From Phaseolus vulgaris (lineage: Eukaryota; Streptophyta; Magnoliopsida; Fabales; Fabaceae), in the NCBI RefSeq assembly GCF_000499845.2, contig NC_023756.2, positions 39,742,579-39,806,578 of the forward strand: a DNA stretch of 64,000 nucleotides, written 5' to 3'. Positions within the stretch are counted from its first letter, which is position 1, and each line of letters opens with the position of its first letter. Shown piece after piece: positions 45,514 to 57,123 of this stretch. The position numbers and the translations under genes are program-made. The notes under the pieces are model-generated. The model saw only the letters and a list, made by a program, of their open reading frames with translations. It made no database searches and was not told where the DNA came from.

Positions 45514-48500
45514 ATGAGAAAAATGAGAAGCAATCGTTCAAATCCAGTTGCGCCCGTCGCTGTTGAAGGCGCCGCCGCCATGACCATGGCGCAGATGGTA
45601 GAGATTATGCGCTCGCTGCAGGCAACTGTGGAAGCCTCGCGCATAGAACAGGCGAGAATGCATGAGGACCTGGCCGCCTCTCGGGCCAGGAATGATGAGC
45701 TTAGCAAGGTGACGGAGGAGCTACGTCAAGCTCTTCAGGAGCAGCAAGGGCGTTCTATTGCTGAAGAGGTCGCGCCGTCGTCGCCACCTCGTGTTTTTCC
45801 TATGCCTTTCGATCAGGCGATTACTGACACGCCTATTCCTACGAGTGTGGTTCCTGTTAAGGCTGTTTTCACCGGCGTGGAGGATCCTGAGGCTCATCTC
45901 ACCACGTTCCATACGCAGATGATGCTGTCAGGGGGATCAGACGCCGTGTATTGCAAGATGTTTGTTAGCACGCTCCAGGGAACGGCGTTGGAATGGTTTG
46001 TGAGCCTGCCTAACGGTCACATAACCAGTTTTCAGCAGTTCTCGAAGATTTTCGTCGAGCAGTACATCGTGAATAAGGCACCGCCCAGGGTGTCTTACGA
46101 CCTGTTTGATATAAGGCAGTATCAGGGAGAGTCCCTCAGGGACTACCTAAATCGCTTCGGAGCGCAGATGGTCAGATCGCCGGCCAAAGATGAAGAAATG
46201 CTAGTCTATGCATATAAGAAGGGCGAGCTGCCGGGGCCATTCTGCGAGGCATTGATCAGGGCACACCCCGCCACGTTTGCTGAGGTCAGGCGACTTGCGG
46301 TGGCCCACATCGCCGACGAGAGTGAAGTCGCCGAGAAGAGGGGAAGCGTGGCCCCCACTAGGCCACGCGCCCAGACCAGGATCCAGCCGCAGAGGGTGCT
46401 GGAGACAACGGCGGCCAGAAGGGATCAGAGGACTCGTCATCCTTATGATCCAAGGAAGAACAAGGGCAGGGGCCAAGGACGCCAGCAACCAGCACGCCGG
46501 GAATACAATCGCCCGCCTAAGCACAAGTTTGTCATGGGATTGGCGGATCTGATCGCCATTCCCAACATATCCGCTAGGTTGAAGGCGCCAGAAAAGGTGG
46601 GCGACAAGGTGCTGGGACCAAAGCCAGACGCCTGGTGTGAGTTTCACCAGGGCTTTGGCCATACAGTGGACTCGTGCTTAGCATTAGGATACCAGCTCGA
46701 CGATTTGGTTAAGAGCGGGTTCCTAAATGACTATTTGCTGGATAGAAGGACGGGGGGCGCGTCGAGCTCCCAACCAGCAGGTGCTGAAGCTCAGCAGCAC
46801 GAGATGCCTACGCACGGAGAAATCCACACCATTGCAGGGGGTTTCTCAGGAGGTGGATGCACCGCATCGCAGAGGAGGAGGTACGCAAGGTCTGTGATGA
46901 CGGTGGATATGTTTGAAGACCACTCGCCGGAAGTGGATATTACATTCACCAAGCAAGATCTCCGGGATGTTGTGCCTCATGACAACGATCCCATAGTAAT
47001 TTCGCTGATAACAGCAGGAAGAAAGGTCAACAGGGTGCTAGTGGACCAAGGAAGCTCGGCAGATGTGATGTTCTGGCCGACTTTCACGCAGTTGGAGCTG
47101 CCCCTTGACCAGCTGAGGCCCTATGAAGGGTGTTTGTATGGTTTCGCTGGTGACCAGGTGGAGGTCAGGGGGTACATAGAATTAAGGACAACGTTTACAG
47201 ACGTGGCGGGTTCAAGAACGGAGAAAATCAAATACCTCGTTGTGAACGCTCCTTCAGCATACAACATCCTGTTGGGAAGACCCACGCTCAACAGGATAGG
47301 TGCCATACCGTCGACCCGGCACATGAAGGTGAAGTTGCCGTCCATGGAGGGGGTGGTTATCACCATCAAGTCCGATCAGAAGGAAGCGAAGAAGTGCTAT
47401 GAGAATAGCCTGAAAAACAAGAGATCGGTGAGTTACGTAACAACCACCCCGCCTCCTGGTGTGAAGCCCAGATCGACGGTAACAGAAGAGATCGCCGGAA
47501 TGGAGATGGTGGACGCTGAGCTGGGGGAGGGGAACGCTGGCTTGGAGGAGGAAGAGGCAAGGAATCGCCCTGAGGAAGCGAGAGAGCTGGGAATCGCCAG
47601 GGCGGTGATCGCCAGAGAAACCAGACCAAAACCCGTCGAACAGTGGCTCGAGAGAGAAATCGGGGGAAAGATCTTCAAGCTGGGAAGATCCCTGGAGGTT
47701 GAGCTCCAGGACCAGATCGCCAAGGTGATTGAGCGGCATCTGGACGCGTTTGCATGGTCCGCTTCGAACATGCCCGGGATCGACCCCGACTTCTTGTGCC
47801 ATCATCTGGCGAGGGACAACTTGGTAAGACCAGTGCGACAAAGAAGAAGAAAGTTCAACGAAGAGAGGAGGCAGGCGATCAGGGACGAAACGCAGAAACT
47901 CCTCGCTGCAGGCCACATCAGGGAAGTCCAGTACCCTGAAGGGCTGGCAAATGTCGTGCTGGTGAAGAAGAGTAACGGGAAATGGCGCATGTGCGTCGAT
48001 TTCACTGACCTGAACAAGGCTTGCCCAAAGGATTCATATCCTTTACCAAGCATAGACGCCCTGGTAGATAGTGCTGCAGGGTGTAAGTTGTTGAGCTTCC
48101 TGGATGCCTTTTCGGGGTATAATCAGATCAAGATGCATCCCATGGATGAAGAAAAGACAGCCTTCATGACGGAGAGATCGTGCTATTGCTATAAGGTGAT
48201 GCCGTTTGGGCTGAAGAACGCGGGGGCCACGTACCAGAGGTTGATGGATCGAGTACTTGCACCAATGCTGGGAAGGAACGTGCAAGCGTACGTCGATGAC
48301 ATGGTCGTGACCTCGCCAGAAAAGAGCAAGCACGTTGCAGACTTGGAAGAATTGTTCACGACGATCGCCAAGTTTAGATTAAAGCTTAATCCAGAGAAAT
48401 GCATTTTCGGCGTGGAGGCTGGAAAGTTTTTGGGTTTCCTCTTAACTGAAAGAGGCATAGAGGCCAACCCTGATAAGTGTGCCGCCATCTTGCTGATGAG

Positions 48501-50946
48501 GAGCCCAGCTACGGTGAAGGAAGTTCAACAACTAACAGGTCGGATGGCAGCCCTGTCTCGCTTCGTGTCAGCTAGCGGAGAAAAAGGCCATCCCTATTTT
48601 CAGTGCTTGAGGCGCAATAACAAGTTTGTTTGGACGAAGGAGTGCGAGGAAGCCTTCGTCAAGCTGAAGGAATATCTGGCGAGCCCGCCGGTCTTGTGCA
48701 AACCGCTGGTGGGAACCCCTCTCAGGTTGTATTTTGCTGTAACTGAGAGGGCGGTGAGTGCGGTGCTCGCCCAGGATCAAGATCAGGCCCAGAAGCCTAT
48801 TTATTTTGTTAGTAAGGTGTTGTAGGGCCCCGAAACGAGATATCAGGCCCTGGAAAAGGCTGCGCTGGCTGTGGTATTTTCGGCGAGAAGGTTGTGCCAC
48901 TATTTCCATAGCTTCACCATACTGGTGATGACTGACCTGCCCATCCAGAAGGTCTTGAAGAAGCCCGACGTTGCAGGAAGGATGGTGAAGTGGGCAGTAG
49001 AATTGTCAGAGTTTGATATTAAATATGAGCCCCGAGGCCCGATCAAGGGGCAAATCTTTGCGGATTTCGTGGTCGAGCTCTCGTCTGAGGCGACACGAGT
49101 TGAAGGGGACGACTTCCGTTGGGTACTCTCGGTGGATGGATCGTCGAACCAGCAGGGTAGCGGTGCTGGAGTCATTTTGGAAGGACCCAACGGTGTGCTG
49201 ATCGAACAATCTTTGAGATTTGCCTTCAAAGCCAGTAACAATCAAGCAGAATATGAGGCGCTGATCGCCGGGATTTTGCTGGCCAAAGAGATGGGAGCCA
49301 GGGTGTTAATGGCTAAGAGTGACTCGCTGCTAGTCACAGGACAAGTAACAGGCGAGTTCCAGGCTAAAGATCCACAAATGGTGGCTTACTTGGAGTATGT
49401 GCAGGAATTGAAGAGTTCCTTTGCCTCCTTTGAGGTAGTGCATGTGCCCAGAGAGCAGAATGCCCGAGCTGACTTGCTAGCTAAGCTCGCCAGTTCAGGC
49501 AAGGGGGGTAGGCAGAGGACGGTGATTCAAGAAACTCTGAAGACGCCGAGAGCATTTGTAGCAGATCACCTGGTCCTTCAGATAAGCAAGTCGACGGAGA
49601 AAGCAGCGAGAAGTCATAAGTCCCTGACGCAAGAGACTTTGAGATCGCCGAGAATTAGAGCATGTCGAGGAGAGAAGGTGAATATGACGCAGGTCTGCGC
49701 TATCCATGAGCCAGACACCTGGATAACACAGTACAAGCGGTGCCTGGCAGATGGCCTTCTCCCATTGGATTCGACAGAGGCTAGGAAGGTAAAGAAAAAT
49801 TCTAGCAAGTACATATTGATTGATGGCGATCTGTACAGGTTTGGGTTCACTCACCCACTCCTGGAATGCGTACATGGCGAGAAGTGCACGAGAATCATGG
49901 TAGAGCTCCACGAAGGTATATGCGGAAGCCACGTCGGGGGTCGAGCTCTGGCCGCAAGGACTCTCCGTGCAGGTTACTACTGGCCATCGATGAGAGAAGA
50001 CTGCAAGAAGTATGCCCAATGTTGCAAACAATGCCAACAGCACGCCGATTGGCACAAGGCGCCTCCCGAGGAGTTGAAGTCGATCTACAGCCCTTGGCCG
50101 TTTCATACTTGGGGAATCGACATCCTGGGACCTTTCCCGCTGGCGATCAGGCAGATGAAGTACTTGGTGGTGGCGATTGAGTATTTCACCAAGTGGATCG
50201 AAGCAGAGCCAGTGGCCCAGATCACCGCACGCAAGATCGAAGGTTTCGTGTGGAAGAATATTGTGTGCCGGTTTGGAGTGCCCAAGCGCCTGGTGTCAGA
50301 CAATGGGACTCAGTTTGCAAGCCACTTGTTGAAGAAGCTGTGCGAAGGGGTGGGAATTCAACAAGTGTTTGCATCCGTCGAGCACCCTCAGACGAATGGC
50401 CAGGTGGAGTCAGCTAATCGGGTGTTGCTGAGAGGTTTGAAGAGAAGACTAGAGAAAGCCAAAGGAAGCTGGGCTGAGGAGGTACCCCGTATAGTCTGGA
50501 CGTACCACACCACCGAGCAGTCAGGAACCCATGAGACCCCGTTCAGCTTGGTCTATGGGTGTGATGCAATGATTCCAGTAGAGATCCAGGAGAGCTCGCC
50601 GAGATTCCAGAATTTTGTAGAGGAAGACTCGAATGAGGAGAGAAGGCTGAACTTGGATCCACTGGATGAGGTCAGGGAAGAGGCGAGATTGAAGGCTGAA
50701 GCGGTGAAGAGAAGGATTGAACGAAGATACAACTCGAAGGTGATGCCAAGACAGTTTAGAGAGGGCGACCTGGTGATGAGGAAAGCCCACCAGTACGAGA
50801 TGGAGAATAAACTGTCGCCCAAGTGGACGGGGCCGTTCAGAATAACCGAGGCGCTCGGGAACGGCGCCTACCGCTTAGAGACATTGGAAGGAGGGGCGAT
50901 TCCTCGCACTTGGAACGCCACGCACCTGAAGTTGTATTACAGTTAA
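45514..50946 (+). pseudogene. Element C gag-pol polyprotein (about 1,810 codons, one amber stop)
   Basis: The start chosen is the ATG at 45514. Gag: a coiled coil, then the capsid domain (GVEDPEAHLTTFHTQM, ALEWFVSLPNG, YQGESLRDYLNRF, about residues 100-260). A zinc-finger-like CEFHQGFGHTVDSC lies near residue 375. Protease LVDQGSSADV is near residue 510. RT runs from about residue 790 with SFLDAFSGYNQI and catalytic YVDDM near residue 928. Classical RNase H is broken by TAG at 48823-48825 (ETRYQALEKAAL follows). The archaeal-type RNase H has VDGSSNQQGSG, AEYEALIAG and RADLLAKLA. Integrase has the HHCC block (CKQCQQH), then GIDILG, VSDNGTQF and GQVESANR, with a C-terminus ending HLKLYYS. One base change separates this from an open frame. 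Confidence 0.94.
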
Positions 50947-51190
50947 GAAGCCTTGTAAGTAAAGACAAACACGAAGTTATATTACAATGTCTCTGTTAAA
51001 ACAGTTTGAAGGGGGCACTCTTTTTTCCCTAAGGAGGGTTTTTAATGAGGCCACCCAATAAAGAGAAGTTTTCGAAGTACAAGTTGTTTTAGATTGCGTG
51101 CCTGTTGTTTTCAGAAAGTTTTGAAGAAAGACCTTGTCACTTGTATGTGGCTTAAGGCAAGTTAAAGATATATTGCATGCTTTCTAAAGA

Positions 51191-51377
51191 GTTTTAAGTC
51201 CTCATCGTCTTTCGGCGATCGGAGGCACCAGTTAAAAGTTTTAAGTCCTCATCGTCTTTCGGCGATCGGAGGCACCAGTTAAAAGTTTTAAGTCCTCATC
51301 GTCTTTCGGCGATTGGAGGCACAAGTTAAAGTTAAAGTCCTCATCGTCTTTCGGCGATCGGAGGCACCAGCTAAAAG
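51191..51377 (+). repeat. four tandem 46-47-bp units downstream of pol in C
   Basis: Units contain AAGTCCTCATCGTCTTTCGG followed by CGATCGGAGGCACCAG, starting at 51191, 51238, 51285 and 51331. Copies 1 and 2 are nearly identical. Confidence 0.95.
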
Positions 51378-51456
51378 ACCTCAACGCCCCCGCGCGTCGT
51401 GAGGCGAGTTAAAGACCTCCTCGCCGTCGAGCGAGTGCAGGCGAGGAAGAGCGAAA

Positions 51457-51700
51457 AGTCCTCAGTGTTTCTGGGGGCGAGGAGATGTAACCCCTGGGGC
51501 AATGTAGAGGCACCAGTGAAAAGTCCTCAGTGTTTCTGGGGGCGAGAAGATGTAACCCCCGGGGCAATGTAGAGGCAAGTGAAAGACCTTCTCGCCTATG
51601 AGCGAGTTCAGGCAAGCTAAAGACCTTCTCGCCGATGAGCGAGTTCAGGCAAGGTAAAATCCTTCTCGTCTTGAACGAGTTCAGGTGTGGTGTTAAGGGT
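51457..51700 (+). repeat. further tandem repeats in the C 3' region
   Basis: Two copies of a unit of about 64 bp with AGTCCTCAGTGTTTCTGGGG (51457 and 51521), followed by about three copies of a 37-bp unit with TTCTCGCC-ATGAGCGAGTTCAGGCAA (51585-51690). A related CTCGCCGTCGAGCGAGT unit lies at 51419. Confidence 0.9.
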
Positions 51701-52288
51701 GGACGAAGTTTGGAAGGTGGCTAAGGTAGGTTCGAAGAGAACGCCTAGCCACCCGGTCTTTTGTTCTGAAGTTCAGGAAGGTAGAGAAGGATCCGAAAGG
51801 CGCCTCTACCCCAGATAAAAGAACAATGGCCAAGGCATGAAGCCAGGAAGAAGTTGATATCGCCAAGAGTCTTTGGCGACCAGGAAAAGTTCAAACAGTG
51901 CCGGGAAAGTTAAAGACTCGTTTTAATGAAGCAGATCGGGTGAAGCAATGTTTTAAGCCAGGGGTTGAGTTAAAGTTCGTTGCTTGAAGAGTGATTTTAC
52001 TCTAAGGTTAATTGCCTTAAGATTACGAGTTGTTAATGTGATTATTGTTTGAAGCTGAAATGGTTCGAAACAGTTAAGTACAAGATCGTGCCTACAAAAT
52101 TACTAAGTCATTCGTCTGAAGTAAATTGCGCAAGGGAAGTTGAAGCAGGCAAAGAAGTTACAGGAAGAAATACAAAGGCAATTTCGTTGAAATAAGTATC
52201 AGTTCAAAAACACGTATACAGGAAAATATGGAGTTCTACAATTGCATACAAAGAAGAAGCATAAAGGTGGTGCATGAGGGGAAATTGA
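51701..52288. other. spacer of element C between tandem repeats and antisense gene
   Basis: No coding sequence recognised. It would be the 3' UTR of both the sense pol transcript and the convergent antisense gene. Confidence 0.6.
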
Positions 52289-54923
52289 TCAGTCTTCGAC
52301 GGGAACCACCTTCCCATCCACCACATCGTTGTTTAGGGACACCATGCTGAGATCCAGATCGGGGAACAAGCATGCAAACTGTTCCCGTGCAGCCGCGAAT
52401 CCAGCAGCCAGAATTTGGGCAGAACTCAGATTAAGTTCTTCAATCTGTTTCTGGAGTTCTTCAGTTTGTTCCTTCAGCCCCTTATTCTGCTACTCCAGCT
52501 CTTCGACTTGCTTCTTGAGTTTTTCGTTGGTTTCTTGAGCCTAGAGAAGGTCTTCAGCAACCTTCTTGGATTCTGCTTGCACTTGTTCCTATTCAGCAGC
52601 GATCTTCCCCTTCTCTTTGTTGGCCTCGGCAAGCTCAGCCATGGCGTCGTCCCTCGCCTTTTCCACCTTTCCCAGGAAGATCTCCCGATCAGCGGACCTC
52701 TGCTCCAGTTTCTTCACCTTGGCGGTGTCAGTTTTTATTAGGGCCTCTAAGTCAGCCACCTTAACGCGATAAGGCACAATCTTGCTTTCCAGCTCAATCT
52801 TCTCTTGAGCCAGAAGCTGCACCTTGTGGCGAAGATCGGTGGCCTCCTTGCGCGCCAACCAGAGCTCGGTGCTCATCGCATCTTCTACTCGGGAGTGTTC
52901 AATCTCCGCGAGTGTCAGATTGAAGGACAACTTCTCCACCTCAACCCTCATGGTGCTATTCTCAGTTCTAAGGTTGAAGAGGTCGTCCTGGAGCTTCCTG
53001 GTGGAGCTCTCCACAGCTCTAGTTATGATGGCGGGGATGTCTTCTGCTATCTTCTTCAGCTTGGCAGATAAAGGCTCCCACATCCTCGTGACCTCAAGAA
53101 GGAGGTTTGCTGCTTGTAGAGGCGCTGGGTGGGCCTGTTGTTGGTTTTCGTCGCCACCTTCTTTAGTTGGTTCTTCAGTAGGCGCTTCTGGGCGTGGTGG
53201 CGACGTCGGGGATTCGGTAATCAGAATTGGAGAGGTATGGGCAACCTCATCCCCGATTGGAGCAACGTCTGCGGCTGAGGCATTTGAAGGAGGACCCCCT
53301 CCAACTATTGCACAAGGTGTGGAGGCGCTCGGGGGGTCCTCCATGAAGTTTGGCCCGGGGGCCTCAACCGCAGGTGGCGCGGATGCCAATGGAATGGCTT
53401 GGACTGGTGAAGCAGGAGCTGATGGAGGTGGCAATGATGGAGGAGGGGCAGGCGTGGATGGCGGTGTTGATGCTGGAAGAGGGGGTGGTGCAGATGGTGA
53501 AGGTGCCACCCTCTTCCTCTTCGTAACAAGGCCATCTTCAGTGGCCTCGTCGTCTTCCTCCTCCTCCTCGTGGACTACCTGGGGAGTTTTCCTCTTGGGT
53601 CTTTTGAGGGCAAGTTTCTTGCGTTGAGCGGCGGGTTGGACATCGGAAGGAGCTGGGCCCTTGGGTGGCGATCGGCCCTGTGCGGCGGCGATCTCCACCA
53701 CAGAATTTGGCACTGTTTGGGAACCCGTTGCCAACCCGTGGATTCGGGCGAGCGCCCTTAATTCAGCAAGCTTGCCCTGGCCCAACATGTTATCTGCATA
53801 GAGCAAAAATGCAAGGGTTAGTTCAGAGGGAAAATGAATGCATAAGGCAATACGCAGCAAAACAGATAAAGGGTGCAGAAAAATAAAATCAAAGTCTTGC
53901 GCACAACGCACAAGACGCCCAGAAACAGTTAACAGAAGTAAGTATTAAAACAAGAACTTAAGCGTTCTAACCTATTCGAATTTCGAGTTGGTCCTCGAAG
54001 AACTCGAAGCAGATAAGTGTGGTGGTGAGGAAGGTGATGTTGGCGTCTACCACACTCTTCCAGAAAAAGCAGAGATCTCTGTCCAAAGCGCCCATGCTAT
54101 CAGGACTTCTGGGTCTCCTGAAGCAGCTTTTGGACTCTTTGTTCCCCTTGTTTACCCAATACAAGGGGAAACCGTCGAGCAATGACGCGTCTTTCTCGTT
54201 GGGGCGTATCTGGACAAATTTGCCCTTCCAGTCTTTATAGGATTGCTGGAAGATGGAAAGGATTGATCTCCCAGCAATCCCATTCAAGCTTACCCACAGG
54301 CGGTCTCCCGGGTGCTTGGCTTCGAAGAGAAATAAAAATACATCTACAGATGCTGGCAACCCCAGATGGTCGCACATCACTTGGAACGCTCGCACGAACG
54401 CCCAGCTGTTGGGATGAAGCTGGGCGGCGGCGATGTTGAGCTCAGTGAGAAGCTCCCTCTCAAAGCGGGTGAAGGGAAACCTGAGTTTCACCTTCTTGAA
54501 TAGAGTTGTGTAGACGAAACAGAAGGCTCCACCGGTGTTTGCCTTGTCGTCAGCACAAACTGGCAGGCCAGGGGGGCAAGGTAGCACTGTCATCTTCTCA
54601 TCGTGCTCCTTATGGAATGATTGGTGAGGCTCATCCCCCTTCGTCAATCGCAGAACTGCCCCAGCAGTGTTCACAGAAGATGTTTCCCCCAACAGGGTCG
54701 AGTTGGCCCAGGGGTATAGTTTTTTGAAGTTTGGTGGGGGGACGGAGGCTCCTCCGATGATAGGCGGAGTAGCCTGGGCCAGGTTGGGGCGGGAAGGTGC
54801 AGGCCTCTCAGCCTGAGAAGACGAAGCGCCACGTACTCGCGGTGGGTCGTGTGCTTGTGAAGAGGGGTTTCGTGATGAAGGAGGAGGATTTTGGGGTGAT
54901 CTTTGAGCGAGTCATTGTTGCAG
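52289..54923 (-). pseudogene. antisense extra gene of element C, spliced, with stops
   Basis: Two coding exons on the minus strand. Exon 2 (54923-53972) begins after a TTTGCAG acceptor and has an ATG at 54915-54913; a +/-1 shift soon after it leads into the long frame. Its core (FPFTRFERELL, LHPNSWAFVRAFQVMCDHLGLP, about 240 residues) is of the type called putative plant transposon protein. The intron 53971-53794 (178 bp) has AG/GTTAGA and CTATGCAG/AT borders and joins the frames exactly. Exon 3 (53793-52289) encodes NMLGQGKLAELRALARIHG, a basic stretch, a long Pro/Ala/Ser-rich segment and a C-terminal coiled coil ending VVPVED. Stops at about 52589, 52541 and 52490 break exon 3. Tat-lineage elements are known to carry such antisense ORFs; their function is unknown. 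Confidence 0.82.
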
Positions 54924-55400
54924 CTGCAAAGGAAGAAGAAAAGGAAAAATGATCAGGGGTCACAGAGGCTGACTCGATCATGGAAGAAAGGTGAAAAACG
55001 AACGAACGTAGGTTCGTTGTGACGTTGACAGAGCCCTAAGTTACGAAGAAGGAGAAATCGCAAAAACAACCCACAACGTATGCACCAGACAGTTACAGGA
55101 TGATGCGAATCGGTTAAAATGCAGGAAAAACCAGCAGAAGAAGGAAAGGAGGTACCTTTTGATGATCAGGAAGACGATGAAGGATGCTGGTGATTCAAAA
55201 TATTGGAGAACGCTGAGAGCTTTTTTGCAGAGGGAAGTTGGAGCGTTTGCGAATACGAAGAAAAGTGATGGAACAGTGGAGTGAAAATGGGTTTAAGGGT
55301 TTTTCGAAATGGGTTTGGGAAGCGCAAATGGTAACTGAAGGTAACCGTTGATGAAGCCACGTGTCGAGCGATGGGTGAGGGGTTTGGTGGAGCGTCAGAG
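54924..55400 (-). other. probable 5' UTR exon and intron of the antisense gene
   Basis: A candidate donor CAAAAG/GTACCT (minus strand, at about 55156) and the acceptor at 54924 would remove an intron of about 230 bp. The exon upstream lies between the 3' LTR (55514) and 55156. A 64-codon frame in it (55360-55166) is not supported as a gene. No TATA box is assigned. Confidence 0.4.
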
Positions 55401-55513
55401 AAGCAGAAAGTACAACCGCTTGGAATTCTGCGTCAGTGCCACGTAGGTCGGTGTTGACGTGACTCTTTCAGTCTTTTCGCTGGACAAGTCTTCGCTTAAG
55501 ACTGGGGGGCTTG

Positions 55514-56333
55514 TGTACCATCTTGGTAGTCGGAAGTGATGACGTGGCACCAAGCTACAGTGTAGGCGTGTTGACAAGGCGCCAGATTCGCAGAAGTGAA
55601 GGAAGTCGGGGGGGTTCGTGTAGTCGCCAGTTATTAAGTTGGCGTGTTCCGATCTTCAGCATACCAGGACCGGCGATCGCCCAGTTGAAGGTGAAGTCGC
55701 CAGATGTAAACTCAGGCGACCAAGCGATTGGAGATCGCCAGAGCAAGCACATCGCCGAAGGTGAAGGTGGTGCAGATTATGAAGGCGGCCGGCGAGACCA
55801 CAGGGAAGGTGTACGAGAGCACCATAACTCGCCAATTCCAGTAGAGATCGCGCTCCCAAGTTAGCTATGCACTGGGCAGTACCATGCATAAATAACTTAG
55901 CCAAAAAGAGAGTCACGAGCAGCGCCCAAGTCAAGGAGGCTCCAGATGATGGCACGTGTACGACTGGATGCGAGCCACGTGTCCAGGTCTGTAACTGCCA
56001 GGAGAGAGAAAGTGACCAGGTATATAAGGGTTCTCAACGAACTTTCTGAGGTACGCGCGTTCAGATTATACTCTTTACGCTTGCGAGTTCTAGAGCTTAC
56101 TGTGAGAGAGAACATTGCACGGTTCCTTGAGATTTCTTGAGTGTTCTTGCTCTTAGTATTTGGTGGTTCGGTCACTGACTTGGGCGTTGGAGTGCGATCG
56201 GCCGCAGCGGCGCCGCTTTGTTCTTTTGCAGGTTCTTGAGGTGGATCTTGAAGAAGGACGGAGGTTTGAAGCGGTGCACACGTCGATCCTTTGACGAGGC
56301 AGGTTCCAACGTTCTGGTCAACAGGCAGGATCA
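55514..56333 (+). repeat. 3' LTR of element C
   Basis: 820 bp, preceded by the polypurine-rich ACTGGGGGGCTTG. The TSD ATACA follows at 56334. Confidence 0.95.
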
Positions 56334-56338
56334 ATACA

Positions 56339-57123
56339 AATTTCATATTAAAACTCCCTAGGACAACAAAAGGTTTTGATTCAATTTTCATGGTTATGGA
56401 TAAACTCTTCTCTAGAGAAGTGATACATCTTCATGGTTTATCCTCAAGCATAGTGTTGAATAGAGCTTCAAATTTTGCAAACCATGATATGAGGATTTCC
56501 TTTGGAAAACTTGCAACTAAGTTGCACACTTTAAATTCTTATCATCCTCAAACGTATGGTCAAAATACATTTGAAAATTTAGCTCTTTCTACTATGCCTA
56601 GAATAATCATGAAGTGCACACACAACTCTAGAGATGAGCATACATACCATAAAGTAGTTCACAAAACTACTTATATTTCTACTTTTAAGGTTATATGTGG
56701 GCTAAATCATCTTTCTCCTTTTAAGTTGTTACCATCTCCTATAGGATTTATGCCTAAAGAGAAAGTAACCACAAATGCACATTTCAAAATGCATAAGATG
56801 ATTACAGAACACATACAACAATCAAAAGAGAAACATTGTCCAAAGTTGCCAAAACCAAAAGAAAAACAAAAATGGCAACATAGTAAAATTGATTTTCAAA
56901 CTAACACCTATGCTTTATTTGATGATTTCTATAGGTGGACGTTTGATCCAGGAGGACAAGCTTTGGCGAAGCAAGAGGCTGCTATCTGAGATCAAGTCTG
57001 TAGATCTGAGGATAGATCTTCTCAAGAAGGAGGAGATGATGGAAACCATCCAGCCACACTCATCCCCCTAGTTGAAGAAAAAGCTTTGGATTTGAGGACA
57101 AATCCTTTTCAAGAGGAAGGGGA
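56339..57123 (+). pseudogene. Element A integrase part
   Basis: This resumes the A frame after C. The sequence FILKLPRTTKGFDSIF corresponds to the start of the integrase core, so protease-like sequence is followed directly by integrase with nothing between. Core motifs are degenerate: VIHLHGLSSSIVLNRASNF replaces the usual SDRD run, and SYHPQTYGQN lacks the catalytic Glu context. The C-terminal part ends RWTFDPGGQALAKQEAAI and stops near 56987. The run DLRTNPFQEEGDD (57087-57123) overlaps the polypurine tract AAGAGGAAGGGGA at the LTR border. Confidence 0.83.

Larger units (their letters stand above)
44283..56333 (+). mobile_element. Element C: Tat/Retand-type Ty3/gypsy element, complete (12,051 bp)
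   Basis: Two 820-bp LTRs (44283-45102 and 55514-56333) with TSD ATACA at 44278-44282 and 56334-56338. Layout: 5' LTR, leader, gag-pol (one amber), tandem-repeat region, antisense spliced gene, polypurine GGGGGGC, 3' LTR. A second archaeal-type RNase H domain before integrase marks the Tat lineage. The LTRs differ at about 10 positions by eye (1.2%). It is notably GC-rich against its AT-rich host. Confidence 0.96.

Noticed and set aside
45297..48909. Long minus-strand frames opposite C gag-pol
   Set aside because: They are shadows of the GC-rich coding strand; no domain is recognised and the plus strand has continuous retroelement motifs.
52824..53627. Plus-strand 267-codon frame opposite the antisense gene of C
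   Set aside because: It is the complement of the Pro/Ala-rich low-complexity segment. The minus strand has the coiled coil and the splice sites.
54284..54527. Host gene origin for the antisense domain of C
   Set aside because: Its position between pol and the 3' LTR, and its known occurrence in Tat-lineage elements, make a captured host gene unnecessary.
55166..55360. 64-codon minus ORF near the C 3' LTR as a separate gene
   Set aside because: It lies where the antisense transcript should have its 5' UTR and has no recognisable domain; kept only as a possible leader exon.
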